From: Cellulosilyticum sp.
Lineage (GTDB): Bacteria; Bacillota; Clostridia; Lachnospirales; Cellulosilyticaceae
Assembly: GCA_015058045.1 (NCBI GenBank)
Contig: SVDC01000023.1
Span: 1 to 60,439 of the forward strand
Length of the DNA: 60,439 nt
Direction of reading: 5' to 3'
Made by a program: the position numbers and the translations under genes
Notes under the pieces: model-generated
What the model was told of the DNA's origin: nothing
Databases searched by the model: none
Seen by the model: the letters and a program-made list of their open reading frames with translations, nothing else
In this document: in pieces, positions 8,273 to 16,938 of the stretch
Position numbering within the stretch: the first letter of the stretch is position 1
How the letters are laid out: each line of letters begins with the position of its first letter

Positions 8273-8779
8273 TTATTGACTGTATTCCAGCAGATAATTT
8301 TCTTTTTGAATGTTCCCATATGGATCTAACCAGCTAGCACTAATTTCCAAGTCACTAAATAGCATCTCTATATCGTTATCCTCTAACCCCTTACTATAAA
8401 AAATAAATTCAAATACATACTCTGTAGAATTTGTATTTTCATTATCTTCTTCTGAAGAATTACCAAACCAATAACGTTCCATATCGTATGAGTTAATAGC
8501 ATTTTTTAGTTCTACCATAGTAGGCACAATAATTTTTCTGTTCTTTATTTTATGAGTATGCTGCATCGCTACTTTAATCTCTACTTTTCTAAAATCATCC
8601 TTAATAGGATTATCCAATCCACTAACTCCCACCTCTTCATATTCCTTATCCGTTAGCTTATGAATGTTAAATGAGCTAGAAAATGAGGCACTTTCCTGTA
8701 TAGCCTTCTTATAGAACAATCCACAAAGTAAGACAATGAGTATACCTATTATAAGACTTATTATCTTAATATTTTTCAT
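8273..8779 (-). CDS. Membrane-anchored protein of unknown function
   Basis: The 168-residue protein has an N-terminal membrane segment (IISLIIGILIVLLCGLFY) followed by an extracytoplasmic domain with charged beta-strand regions. I do not recognise the family. The IS right end abuts the stop codon, so the original C-terminus may be shortened or altered. AGGTGG lies upstream of the ATG at 8779. Confidence 0.6.
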   Translation of the reverse strand: MKNIKIISLIIGILIVLLCGLFYKKAIQESASFSSSFNIHKLTDKEYEEVGVSGLDNPIKDDFRKVEIKVAMQHTHKIKNRKIIVPTMVELKNAINSYDMERYWFGNSSEEDNENTNSTEYVFEFIFYSKGLEDNDIEMLFSDLEISASWLDPYGNIQKENYLLEYSQ

Positions 8780-8837
8780 AACACCACCTCAAAACAACCA
8801 GTATTTACATGCTAAAATATTATTCTGAATATTTAAA

Positions 8838-8945
8838 TCAAATCACCCCCAACCATTATGATTGGAGGTTTAATAAGGGAACGTTTCACGACTCATATTA
8901 GCCACTGTTATCGTTGTAGTGGTCTTCTCGACTACTCTATAATAT
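8838..8945 (-). repeat. Prophage small-gene 3' end and hairpin, second repeat family
   Basis: A CACCCCCAACC hairpin is followed (reading +) by a decayed copy of the last codons of the small prophage gene at 19595-19792 (YNDNIAKIS-stop). The same module occurs at 19549-19640 and 24190-24285. The rest of 8946-9058 shows no gene. Confidence 0.6.
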
Positions 8946-9058
8946 CACTATTTAGTTTGAGGCATAGATGTATTTTGTACTTTTTTAAGCTGTTTTTCTT
9001 TACGCTGAATATGGTATAGTCACCACAATAAGCAAAAATTGTTAGTGGATAATTCATC

Positions 9059-9400
9059 TTATAATATAATTTTATCCCCATGTGATTTAGGCATAGATAC
9101 TACAATAAACTCAACATCATTTTCAGACACATTAGTCATCTGGTGAGCTTCATTTGGCTCAATTTCTATACCACTACCAGTTTCCAGTTTTACAATGGTG
9201 TTCCTACATTTCATTTCCGCTTCACCAGACAATATATAAAAAAATTGTCTAGCTTTACAGTGATAGTGCATATCCTCTGATGTGTGTGGAGGCATTTTTT
9301 CTGCAATAATACTTAGTTCTTCAGTCTGAATAAAATGCCAACCTTCACAAATAGTTTTCCAATTATAATGTTGTGCATGCTCTCTATCAATTTTCCTCAT
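9059..9400 (-). CDS. Single-domain cupin (cassette gene)
   Basis: The 113-residue protein is one cupin barrel. Motif 1 is MHYHCKARQFFYILSGEAEM and motif 2 is GIEIEPNEAHQMTN, giving likely His metal ligands. Small cupins of this size act as isomerases, dioxygenases or sensors; no substrate is shown. GGAGG six bases before the ATG at 9400 supports this start over one 51 bases upstream. The gene follows repeat copy 6. Confidence 0.8.
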   Translation of the reverse strand: MRKIDREHAQHYNWKTICEGWHFIQTEELSIIAEKMPPHTSEDMHYHCKARQFFYILSGEAEMKCRNTIVKLETGSGIEIEPNEAHQMTNVSENDVEFIVVSMPKSHGDKIIL

Positions 9401-9472
9401 AACTTTCCTCCACTCACTTACAATTAATTGCATTTCATATAATATAATCAATCTTCATATACCAATATTACA

Positions 9473-9586
9473 TCATTACCAATCACTCTCACTACTATCA
9501 CCAATCTGCAAGTTACATACTCTACAAAGCACCCCAATATTATCCAATTAGGTAAATTTCAACTAATAGATAAACTGAAATTTGCC
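9473..9586 (-). repeat. HNH-tail cassette repeat, copy 6
   Basis: The tail (CAGTTTATCTATTAG, loop, CCTAATTGGATAAT) and HNH codons GVLCRVCNLQIGDSSESDW-stop are intact. The AT-rich end after the stop has changed, and the gene's ribosome binding site lies about 75 bases further on. Confidence 0.85.
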
Positions 9587-9628
9587 TACTTGAAATAATT
9601 TGGTCCTATACACCCACTAAAGCATAAC

Positions 9629-10393
9629 TTATTTTTTTAATTCCCAGTATAAATATAGTGGAATTTTTTGTAGCCATGCTATTGATGTGGATATTTTCGC
9701 TTGCTCATCAGTCGCTCTTGGCTCATTTATATCAACAATTGTTAACCCCGCTTTGATAAATGTTTTAACATAATCTTCTAACGTTCTGTGTCTCCAAACA
9801 ACTGGTATTGTGCCTCCCCAAAGCGGTGCTTCCCATGTCCTTGGTTCAAAATAATTCATAACAACTACTTGCCTATCAAGTCCTATACCTTGACGTCCAA
9901 TTCCTCTTTCATGATTTCCATCAAAGCAAGGATGTAATACACTTGCAAACAATCGTCCGTTTGGTTTGAGGACACGCACAACTTCATTAATTGTCCCTTC
10001 AAAATCCTCACAATCCATTAGCATCATTGAGCAGAGTACTATATCAAATTTTTCATCTGATATTCCAAACAAATGATTGCTATTTCTAACATAATGTTCT
10101 ATTTTTAGTTCTTCTTTTTTTGCCAAATTTACAGCATATTCAATTGCCTTTTTAGAACAATCTATTGCCACAACTTGAGCACCTTTTTTAGATAATTCTC
10201 TCGAATAACCTCCTTCGCCACACCCAAGATCAAGTATTCTCATTCCATCAACATTGCCTAATAGATTAAGCATGTATGGCATAATAAAATGAATCCTGCT
10301 TTCTCCTCTTTGTGCCAATTCGAACCATTCATCCCCCATTTCATTCCATGCATTTGTTGAACTATCTTGCTTCATTTCCTTCATTTCAGCCAT
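9629..10393 (-). CDS. SAM-dependent methyltransferase (class I)
   Basis: The protein has about 254 residues. The SAM site is RILDLGCGEGGYSRELSKKG near residue 53, with VVAIDCSKKAI (acidic loop) and FDIVLCSMMLMD (motif IV). The C-terminal part (WRHRTLEDYVKTFIKAG) is typical of small-molecule methyltransferases of the UbiE/methyltransferase-11 group. The ATG at 10393 overlaps the TGA stop of an HNH 5' fragment as TGATG, with AGAGG just upstream, so translation may be coupled. This boundary differs from the other cassettes. Confidence 0.8.
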   Translation of the reverse strand: MAEMKEMKQDSSTNAWNEMGDEWFELAQRGESRIHFIMPYMLNLLGNVDGMRILDLGCGEGGYSRELSKKGAQVVAIDCSKKAIEYAVNLAKKEELKIEHYVRNSNHLFGISDEKFDIVLCSMMLMDCEDFEGTINEVVRVLKPNGRLFASVLHPCFDGNHERGIGRQGIGLDRQVVVMNYFEPRTWEAPLWGGTIPVVWRHRTLEDYVKTFIKAGLTIVDINEPRATDEQAKISTSIAWLQKIPLYLYWELKK

Positions 10394-10575
10394 CACCTCT
10401 CACAATAAGGATGTTCTTTTACTTTCCTATTCCGTAATTTCTGCCAAGCATATGATGAGTAAAATTTACGTTTCTCAGGTGAAATTGTTCGGTTATATGT
10501 ATTGCCTGTCCTACAAGCACAAATTGCGTTATATTCGATTGTTTTGCCACATTTACTGGATATTTTTTTCACCAC
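10393..10575 (-). pseudogene. HNH endonuclease 5' fragment fused to the methyltransferase gene
   Basis: Sixty residues match the HNH N-terminus (SSKCGKTIEY zinc-ribbon start, KRKFYSSYAWQKLRNRKV, HPYCER). The frame ends at a TGA created where the HNH sequence GAGAGGTGTTGG has become GAGAGGTGATGG, the first codons of the methyltransferase. The HNH centre and 3' end are gone. Confidence 0.85.
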
Positions 10576-10630
10576 CTTACATAGTAATGATTAAAGCTAC
10601 TATTTAAAGAAAAATTACTCTTGATATCCA

Positions 10631-11518
10631 TTAATCATCAAAGATTTGTGTTATCCACTCATAGCACTGATCTAATTGGCTTCTACTTATTAAGTCAGAT
10701 CTATGTTCAAAAAGAACCATTAACTCTTTATTCTTTTGACTAATCATTTTTAATATATTCTTGATATCTGCCCATCCCTCATTTACACAGAGCGACTCAA
10801 GTGCTGGATAATGCCGATTCTCTATTTTCTCCCCTACCTGTATATTTGATATGTGTAATAATTCAACGTACGGTACATATTTTAATATAAATTCATCTAG
10901 ATTAAATTCATTATCTATTTCATCAAGTACATGTAGTCTAGCAGTATCTAAGCAAAGCTTTATACTCCTATGCTCTTCTAACAAATCTTTTAGCAAATTG
11001 CCTTGGTATAAATATTTGTTTATTACCTCCAGCTCTAATATAATTGGTACTCTATACTTTTCTATAAGTTTATCTAACCAATTAAATACTTCCTCGCATC
11101 TCTGTTTAAATACTTCAAATGAATATTCATTTTCATCAATATGCTCATAGTCATGAAATTTACATTTGTCCCAGCTCAAATTATGATTTAAAATCATAGG
11201 TTTCGGAAAGTGGATTAGCATATATCTTGCACGAATCCTCTCTGCATATGCCATCTCTCGTTCAACGGCTGCTCTAGCCATTTTTGCTTCTTCAGCATCT
11301 TTTGAAAATATTAGAGGATCCCTTTTTAAATAATCTGTTTTAATTAATGGGAAGTGTATCCCTATTCTAAAGTGTTTTCTTTCTTGTTGATGCAATACTT
11401 TGTTTATTTGCTCCTCATTCAGATTGCAAAATTCTATTCCATAAAACCATTCTTTATAATCTGTATTATATTTGTTTTCATCAAAAATATTATGCATTCC
11501 AATTAAGTAATTTGCCAT
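10631..11518 (-). CDS. TIM-barrel xylose-isomerase/AP-endonuclease-2-like protein
   Basis: This 295-residue protein begins MANYLIGMHN. It has RIGIHFPL, RARYMLIHFPKP, IILELEV and IKLCLDTARLHV, the strand-end motifs of the AP_endonuc_2 (xylose isomerase-like) barrel. Glu in LELEV, Asp in CLDTAR and His in LLHISN are likely metal ligands. Members are sugar-phosphate isomerases, epimerases or endonuclease-IV relatives; the low similarity prevents a choice. The ATG at 11518 has AGGA eight bases upstream. It lies between phage tail remnants and an HNH fragment. Confidence 0.7.
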   Translation of the reverse strand: MANYLIGMHNIFDENKYNTDYKEWFYGIEFCNLNEEQINKVLHQQERKHFRIGIHFPLIKTDYLKRDPLIFSKDAEEAKMARAAVEREMAYAERIRARYMLIHFPKPMILNHNLSWDKCKFHDYEHIDENEYSFEVFKQRCEEVFNWLDKLIEKYRVPIILELEVINKYLYQGNLLKDLLEEHRSIKLCLDTARLHVLDEIDNEFNLDEFILKYVPYVELLHISNIQVGEKIENRHYPALESLCVNEGWADIKNILKMISQKNKELMVLFEHRSDLISRSQLDQCYEWITQIFDD

Positions 11519-11589
11519 ATGGTTCTTCCTCTCCACCTCTTCATATATAAGCATTAATAAGGTTTCCTCAAAGAAGTATATCAAAATTA

Positions 11590-12100
11590 TTATTTTCTGA
11601 CAAATTCAACTTCTAACTCACTTATATATACTCCCTTACTCCATGTATGAACATTACAAGTAACTTCAATTCTATTCACTAGGTTAATGTTCTTCCATTC
11701 TTTGTTATAGTTGTCTTAACTGTAGTTTTAATAAACTTATACTCTTTAAGTTCCAACGCAAAATAAACATCACCTGTTCCATCTACTTCTGAATAAGTTA
11801 AATTTTCTATTATCATAGCATAATTAATAGGTGTACCAGTTACAATGACTCTAATAGGCTTTCCTGAGTTCTTCCAGTTTAAAAGTTATTTAATATATTC
11901 ATAGGGTTTAAGGAATCCTGAATATAAACAAAAAGAATATTGTTGATTAGGAAAGAAACTCTCCATTGTCATATTCATTAAACCAGTCTTACCAATTAGA
12001 TTAATTTCACCTAGCTCAGTAATATTTACTATTGTATTTTGATGAGGAATATTCACCTCAAAAGAAGAAGGAATAACTGGAAGCCTTACCCTTTCTTAAT
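11590..12100 (-). pseudogene. xkdP: PBSX XkdP-like phage tube/LysM protein, degraded
   Basis: The minus strand reads LPVIPSSFEVNIPHQNTIVN, ELGEINLIGKTGLMNM, SFFPNQQYSF, then after a TAA NWKNSGKPIRVIVTGTPIN and DGTGDVYFALELKEYKF. This is the layout of the phage tube-associated protein with a C-terminal LysM. The LysM part is missing and an unplaced tail fragment (HTWSKGVYISELEVEF) follows near 11600-11660. Not functional. Confidence 0.7.
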
Positions 12101-12224
12101 TGTTATTAAATGATAAATAATAATCCAATCCTACCTCCTATGCCATGTTAAATGCTTGCTTCTTATGTTTGTTATATAGTGCATTTGCAATCTGATCTAT
12201 ATCATCCCACCCTGTAAGTGCTAT

Positions 12225-12372
12225 AATTACATGGCTTCACTTACTTGTGAGGCACTCCATGCTGTAAATGCGCCTAGTTCATGTGCCTTACGCTTTAGTT
12301 TAAGTAGCTCTTTCCCTGTTAATCCTGATAAGGCTTGAATCATAGACATGGCACTATCAAATTCCATTGTTG
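12225..12372 (-). pseudogene. Phage tail tape-measure fragment
   Basis: About 45 minus-strand codons read EFDSAMSMIQALSGLTGKEL, then LKRKAHELGAFTAWSASQVSEAM. This is the conserved N-terminal box of TP901-type tape-measure proteins. The gene is normally several kilobases, so almost all is deleted. A leftover of another phage frame lies at 12120-12200. Confidence 0.75.
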
Positions 12373-12416
12373 TATTTAAAAGAGTAAATACATAACTTGC
12401 ATTTCATAGTCCGTAT

Positions 12417-12833
12417 CTATTGCTTTTTTACTTCTTCCTCATCCCCTGACTTATCATAGCCCGATAGCTCAGTAATCACATTAGAAAGCTCTGCAATTTC
12501 ACCTGCTAGGAATAATTTTTTAACTAACTCTTTAGGTATTACACATCCAAAGTAAGCAAGCAATCTTTCATATTTTAAACTAGGTTCAACCACACCATCA
12601 ATAACGGTGAGTACCTGCATCTCGTAAAGGTTAATGTTTCGCAATCCACCGTTCTTGTTGAGGCCAATAGCTGAACGCTGAATGTCCGCATATCTCTCAC
12701 CATCAATTGCCTTACATTTAACCTTGAATGGCTCTCCTGTCAATTCTGAAAGCTTTGTCATCTCTAACTATTCTGTATGCATATTCATTAATTTCCCTTT
12801 ATCCATCTGTAATAACTTATCAATTAAACTCAT
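12417..12833 (-). pseudogene. xkdN: PBSX XkdN-like tail assembly chaperone with in-frame stop
   Basis: AAGGAG precedes an ATG at 12833; 21 codons (MSLIDKLLQMDKGK...) lead to a TAG at 12768-12770. The same frame then continues with LSELTGEPFKVKCKAIDGER and LLAYFGCVIPKELVKKLF to 12417. The length and the position between the tail tube and the tape measure fit the XkdN chaperone. One nonsense mutation breaks it. Confidence 0.75.
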
Positions 12834-12843
12834 TTTGTTCTCC

Positions 12844-13038
12844 TTAAATTGTATCTAATAAATCCCAATCACTATATGTGAAGCTTACTTGTTCTTCTCC
12901 AAATATCTTAGCTGCCCAATTGGCTAAAGTAAGTTCATCAAAAACTGCATCCCTGATCACTACTCGCTCTGCTCCACTTGAATCAGGATCATCTAGCTTT
13001 GGAATAATAGTGCAAGCTGTTTGTCTACCTGCTTTCAT
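12844..13038 (-). pseudogene. xkdM: PBSX XkdM-like tail tube protein, C-terminal fragment
   Basis: The 64 residues include TIIPKLDDPDSSGAERV, LANWAAK and a C-terminal YSDWDLLDTI. These match the conserved second half of XkdM-type contractile-phage tube proteins (L-D-D-P-x-x-x-G-x-E-R-V, then N-W, then D-x-D-L-I-D). The N-terminal half is missing, and gp10 codons directly precede it. Confidence 0.65.
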
Positions 13039-13056
13039 ATCATCGCTTAATTTTTT

Positions 13057-13432
13057 CTATTTTAGTCCTTTTATTAGGTTATCAACCATCTTTTCTACTT
13101 CTTTTGGAAAGTTCTTTTGATACTCAAAAACTGTTTGTTCAACCATATGTTTTCCGTGAACTCGCTTTCCAGTATCTCTTCCCCTTTTATCAACTATCTT
13201 ATGACCACGTTCTACTAAGTAAAAGTGTGGAGAGGTAGATCTAAAATCTACATAAAGTTCTTTTCCTGATCCTTGAACCTTGCTCACTCGATAAGATTTC
13301 ATAAGTTTCCTTTTGCTTTCATAACCACTATCAGGTGTAATGCGTTTAACTGAATTTCTAAACTTGTTCCCTATCTTCTTAAGTAAAACTTCAGACTCAT
13401 AAGCATAGTGTATAGCAACATAGTTAAATTTC
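13057..13432 (-). pseudogene. HK97 gp10-like phage protein, N-terminally truncated
   Basis: Open frame from about 13432 reads YAYESEVLLKKIGNKFRNSV, then GSGKELYVDFRSTSPHFYLVERGHK and the C-terminal VEKMVDNLIKG. This is the HK97 gp10/minor tail protein family, with its G-H-x-x-x-x-R-G loop. An ATG at 13302 would give an 81-residue product, but the family's start is missing. Confidence 0.7.
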
Positions 13433-13468
13433 TTTTATATAGTATCAAGACCATTAATATCTAACCCA

Positions 13469-13680
13469 TTAGTTGCGATCCCACATCTCACCTTTCCATG
13501 CCGCTGTTATTTCCATATAAGCGTGGCGTTCTTTAATATCCAATACTTGATAAATGTATAGCTTTTTATTGTTATAATTAATCAGCATTTCTTAAGTAAT
13601 TCTTTTATGATAACGAGTTAATATCTTATAGGTTGTCTCACTACTTAATCTTTGAGCTTCAGTTTGTTTAGTTTTCCACT
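13469..13680 (-). pseudogene. Phage head-tail adaptor, degraded
   Basis: The minus strand reads WKTKQTEAQRLSSETTYKIL, TRYHKRIT, a stop, then EMLINYNNKKLYIYQVLDIKERHAYMEI. The T-Y-K-x-x-x-R-Y followed by a beta-hairpin and R-H-A-Y is typical of SPP1/HK97 head-tail adaptors. Stops interrupt the frame. The 13700-13810 stretch next to it is unreadable phage debris. Confidence 0.6.
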
Positions 13681-13812
13681 ATCGAAATGTATTTGTTACT
13701 CATCTCCTAATTCTATTTTTATAGGTAACTCATTTAAAGAATAAATGCTATCAATTTCTTTAACCATAATTTCTTCCATTTTTCTATTAATCCATATTCC
13801 ATGCATACAAAT

Positions 13813-14349
13813 CTATTTACATGGCAAGATATCCGTTCTTACCTCATCACCAACATAATAACATTCTTCAGGGCGTACATTATTATTTTTACATGCAATT
13901 TGAAACAGCTCAATGTTTGGTTTTGAAACTCCATATTCTTCTGCTGTCACAATATCGCAAAAATATTTTTCAACTCCTATTTTTCTCAATTTTAGTACCT
14001 GTTGCTGATAGTCTCCATTACTTATAATACCAAGCTTACAGCTATTTAACTGCTCTAAAGTAGATCTTACATCATCATAGGCACTCCAACTCGCTTCATA
14101 ATTAAACAAATAATATTCAAATTTATTTAGTGCCTCAACATCTGTCAATTCAATGCCAATATCATTAAAAAGTTCCTTTATTCTATTAGCTCTCTGCTCT
14201 TCAAATGTACATTTCTTTGATAAATATCTGCTAAAATTAATCCTTAAATTAATTCGCTCATTAACACTTATTGTCCTATTATCATAAAACTCGGCACAAA
14301 GCACTGGCACTGCAATAGTCAAATCTTTACTCTCTTCTAGTTGTTCCAA
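13813..14349 (-). pseudogene. HAD-superfamily hydrolase fragment inserted in phage head genes
   Basis: About 178 residues show HAD motifs II (LGIISNGD), III (GVSKPNIELF) and IV (YYVGDEVRTDI). Motif I (D-x-D-G-T) at the N-terminus and the final helix are absent, so it cannot be active as it stands. The frame begins right where the head-tail connector gene stops (YTG-stop) and ends where adaptor debris resumes. The cargo gene was therefore inserted among virion genes and not in the HNH cassette zone. Confidence 0.7.
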
Positions 14350-14352
14350 ATC

Positions 14353-14481
14353 CTACCCTGTGTATTTCACAATATAGTCTTTTGCACCTCCTAAAATAGC
14401 TCCAATTAGTTTATCATCTTCATCACCATCTTGTCTGAGGTATTCTTTTACAAAAGGGATATCAATCTCTGATAATTTCAT
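14353..14481 (-). pseudogene. Phage head-tail connector (gp6-like) N-terminal fragment
   Basis: The 42 residues MKLSEIDIPFVKEYLRQDGD, DDKLIGAILGGAKDYIVKYTG match the start of HK97 gp6-like/DUF3199-type connectors, which are about 95-110 residues. The frame ends in TAG at the junction with the HAD fragment. Its ATG overlaps the preceding stop as TAATG. Confidence 0.65.
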
Positions 14482-15176
14482 TAAGCTGCTTTGCTCCTAG
14501 ATACCTTAGCTACACTTCCTACTGTTCCAAGTACCATAGCTTCACCTACAATAAGGGCACGTTTTAAATCTCCAATATAAATAGACGTTCCTGTACCATC
14601 TAAATTAGCAATATGCTCGATAACCATTTTTGCAGCACCTACCTCATCTATGCAGGCAGACGAAACACGTCTACAATCCAATGTATCTGCATCACTAGAA
14701 AGTACCTTAAGTGTATTTTGATTCAATTTACAGGTAATTACATCTCTTTTAATATCAAATTTATCTCTGATAATCGGACTACTTTCAAGAAGCTTTCTTG
14801 TTTCTCCATATACAATCTTCGCCTGATCTCTTGTATTAACATAAAGATAGAACTCCGAATACTTTAGTTCTAAAATCATAAGAATGATCATCAGCAAACT
14901 CGCGTTTACCGACTTACTATTCTTACGCGATATCCATAGCAAACAAATTTCATATGTTCGTTTTTCAGGCTTATCTTTCTGTTGCTAACAGAAGATATAG
15001 AGTATAAAAAAATACTGATAACCTACACAAGCCTCATATAAAGATTGGCCTGCTACAGCACCAGTAGCAAAATTAATTAACTTCATGATATTAATAATCT
15101 TATCTGCTGTTTTATAGTCAAAATAATAAAGAAGCTCCTCTTAATGATCTATTTCATAAAGGAACTTCTTACATAT
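14481..15176 (-). pseudogene. Terminase large subunit remnant joined to a capsid-like tail
   Basis: TerL codons (KKFLYEI, stop, EELLYYFDYKTADKIINIMK, WISRKNSKS, YSEFYLYVNTRDQAKIVY, IDEVGAAK) run leftward with two nonsense codons. At about 14612 the frame passes into NLDGTGTSIYIGDLKRALIVGE, which resembles an HK97-type capsid C-terminus (inference). Portal, protease and most of the capsid are deleted. The P-loop position reads RKNSKS, as in the second TerL copy. Confidence 0.65.
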
Positions 15177-15576
15177 TGGCAAGTTTAGCTCTCGACTGAG
15201 GAGTTAGGTTTAGCTCATTGCAGATTCAAAAAAACTCCTTCATATAATTAGATTTCATATTCACATAAGCACTTGGCTTACCATCCTCATCTAAAAGGCC
15301 ATTCTCATTTAGTTGCCTTTCACATTCATTGATGCGGTCAATTGTAATTGCTGCATGGGTTATAATGTGAACATCTATATTACCAAATATTCCTGATGGT
15401 GTAAGATAATCCACTATACCTTTAAACAAGCGCTCCTGCTCTTTAGATAAAAAAGAAGTCGGCCTGATTTTATCAGACTAACCCCTGAGCTTTGCTTCAT
15501 ATTCGATTCGTGCATCTATTTTATTTTTACTCATATGTCCTGTTCTTGTTGTTATGCTCTTTGTTGGTCGTGCCAT
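15177..15576 (-). pseudogene. Terminase small subunit (P27-like), degraded, copy A
   Basis: From ATG 15576 the frame matches the intact TerS at 20310-20777 (MARPTKS, TRTGHMSK, EYEAKLRG), with a TAG in place of the next codon, and a TGA within MKEFF-ICNEL. It ends RAKLAN fused to TerL codons, so about 100 bases between the two genes are deleted. About 60 percent of positions agree by eye with copy B. Confidence 0.75.
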
Positions 15577-15624
15577 GATGCCACCTTTCATTCTCTAATA
15601 GCATGTTAAATTAATTTTTCATAC

Positions 15625-16113
15625 TCACATATTATTACTTAACAATTCTTTATAATATACATCATTTTCTTCATCATACTGAAAATTCGCTGCTAATAAA
15701 GTGTTTCTTGAAATTTGATTCTTACTATCAGGCTGTACAATAATCTTCTTTGCATCTGTATTAGCCTTTACTTCTTCTGCTAAAGCAAAAACTATTCCTG
15801 TACCAAAACCTTTTCCAAGATATTTTTCTTCACCTATCATGTAGTCAATACTATATGCCTCTTTCACATCTGCTCTATTGTGCCAAGTCTCACCACTTAA
15901 CGCATAATCATAATATTGACAAAATCCAATTGCTACACCTTCAACTTCTACAATAAAATGATGCAACCAATTAAATTCATCATTTCGTTTTTCAATTTCA
16001 TAAATCCAATCATCTGGCTCTGTATACCATTGGGCAACATGCTCTTTATTTAACCATTGTTTAAATAAACTCAAGTCTTGATCCTTAAATGCTCTCAATT
16101 TTACTTTGTTCAT
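15625..16113 (-). CDS. GNAT acetyltransferase, AAC(6')-like
   Basis: The 162-residue protein begins MNKVKLRAFKDQDLSLFKQW and has HVAQWYTEPDDW, FIVEVEGVAIGFCQYYDY, IDYMIGEEKYLGKGFGTGIV (acetyl-CoA binding, Q/R-x-x-G-x-G variant) and IIVQPDSKNQISR. This is the layout of AAC(6')-I-type and related Acetyltransf_8 enzymes. Resistance activity is not shown. It lies between the putative cos block and TerS, the only cargo gene on that side, and no HNH-tail repeat precedes it. Confidence 0.75.
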   Translation of the reverse strand: MNKVKLRAFKDQDLSLFKQWLNKEHVAQWYTEPDDWIYEIEKRNDEFNWLHHFIVEVEGVAIGFCQYYDYALSGETWHNRADVKEAYSIDYMIGEEKYLGKGFGTGIVFALAEEVKANTDAKKIIVQPDSKNQISRNTLLAANFQYDEENDVYYKELLSNNM

Positions 16114-16230
16114 CTTATATTCCTTTCATCAAGTAATTTTGTTTTGTTAGGGTATACTATTTACCCATCACTAATGTATTTATTTCCTTTATATGTATTT
16201 TTTCATTTTAGGTATTTTCTGTCTCTTGTT

Positions 16231-16263
16231 GGAGTCACGTGGTCTTGAGTATAAGTTTGTATT
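16231..16263. promoter_or_regulatory. Putative packaging (cos) site, copy A
   Basis: TCACGTGGTCTTGAGTATAA and TTTGT match, with few changes, a block in front of the other TerS at 20967-21000. The block contains the CACGTG palindrome and does not code for protein in either copy. Its position between cargo and TerS fits a cos or terminase-binding site; this is inference. Confidence 0.45.
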
Positions 16264-16293
16264 ATAGTTTGTTTATTAGTGGGCTTTCTAAAA

Positions 16294-16650
16294 TCAAAAT
16301 AGTGAATCTAGATATTCTATTAGTTCTGCCCCTTGATTTGTATCATAAACGTAATAGTTACAAATTTTTTCTCCATTGGAATAGTGTAATCGTAATACAT
16401 AATGTAAAGACATCCCTTCTGAACTAATGCTTTTGTAATTATCGTCATTAAATGTAATTATAGAAATAATTTGATTTACTTCATTAGGAACTTCATTAGA
16501 TTTTAAAATAAGCTCTTCATCTGTATTATAATTTTCTACAATAATTATTCCTGTCTCTGAAACAGTAGGAGTTCTATTAATATATTTAAATACTAATAAT
16601 ATAGCAATGAGAATTGCTATTCCACTACCAAATACTAGCTTTTTCCTCAA
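16294..16650 (-). CDS. Membrane-anchored small protein of unknown function
   Basis: The 118-residue protein has an N-terminal membrane anchor (VFGSGIAILIAILLVFKYI) and a small extracytoplasmic domain ending EGMSLHYVLRLHYSNGEKIC, DTNQGAELIEYLDSLF. I do not recognise the family for certain. The start is a TTG at 16650, with GGAGG ten bases upstream. It follows the 52-residue gene without a repeat between them, so both may form one cassette. Confidence 0.6.
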   Translation of the reverse strand: MRKKLVFGSGIAILIAILLVFKYINRTPTVSETGIIIVENYNTDEELILKSNEVPNEVNQIISIITFNDDNYKSISSEGMSLHYVLRLHYSNGEKICNYYVYDTNQGAELIEYLDSLF

Positions 16651-16707
16651 TTATTTTATTCCTCCAATTTGTATATCTAATATATTATATTGACAACTAC
16701 AATATAT

Positions 16708-16866
16708 TTATTGATTATTCTTCTTTATGTATATCTTTAGTGCTTTAATTCCTAATATGCATAAATAAATCATTAGTATTGTTAAACCAACTGATATAAC
16801 TGTTGAACCTATTTGTAATCCTATAAGTGCATTATTATTAAAACCTATAATTTGACCTGATTCCAT
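16708..16866 (-). CDS. 52-residue single-pass membrane protein
   Basis: AAGGAG lies nine bases before the ATG. The product MESGQIIGFNNNALIGLQIG continues into a hydrophobic helix (STVISVGLTILMIYLCILGI) and a basic tail ending KKNNQ. No family is recognised. It starts right after repeat copy 7 and is probably the first gene of that cassette. Confidence 0.6.
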   Translation of the reverse strand: MESGQIIGFNNNALIGLQIGSTVISVGLTILMIYLCILGIKALKIYIKKNNQ

Positions 16867-16895
16867 ATACCATTCTCCTTATTAACAATAATTTC

Positions 16896-16938
16896 AAATT
16901 ACCCATCCACCATACTATTATCTCCAATCTGCAAGTTA
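16896..16938 (-). repeat. HNH-tail repeat, copy 7 (3' half only)
   Basis: Minus-strand codons NLQIGDNSMVDG-stop and AATTTGAAATTATT remain. The upstream half is replaced by the last codons of the 16936-17424 gene, whose stop overlaps AACTTGCAG. The junction thus lies inside the HNH CNLQ codons, unlike the other copies. Confidence 0.75.

Larger units (their letters stand above)
7024..8275 (+). mobile_element. IS3-family insertion sequence (IS150/IS3-like)
   Basis: It contains overlapping orfA and orfB with a slippery A7-G string, and imperfect inverted ends (AATAAGTAGACACGAT on the left, complement of ATCGTGTCTAAATTATT on the right). It is the only transcription unit on the plus strand in the first 26 kb. 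No clear target duplication could be fixed. The right end touches the stop codon of the 8273-8779 gene. Confidence 0.85.

Noticed and set aside
7020-8280. Target-site duplication of the IS element
   Set aside because: Flanking bases do not give a clear 3-4 bp direct repeat; ends cannot be fixed to the base.
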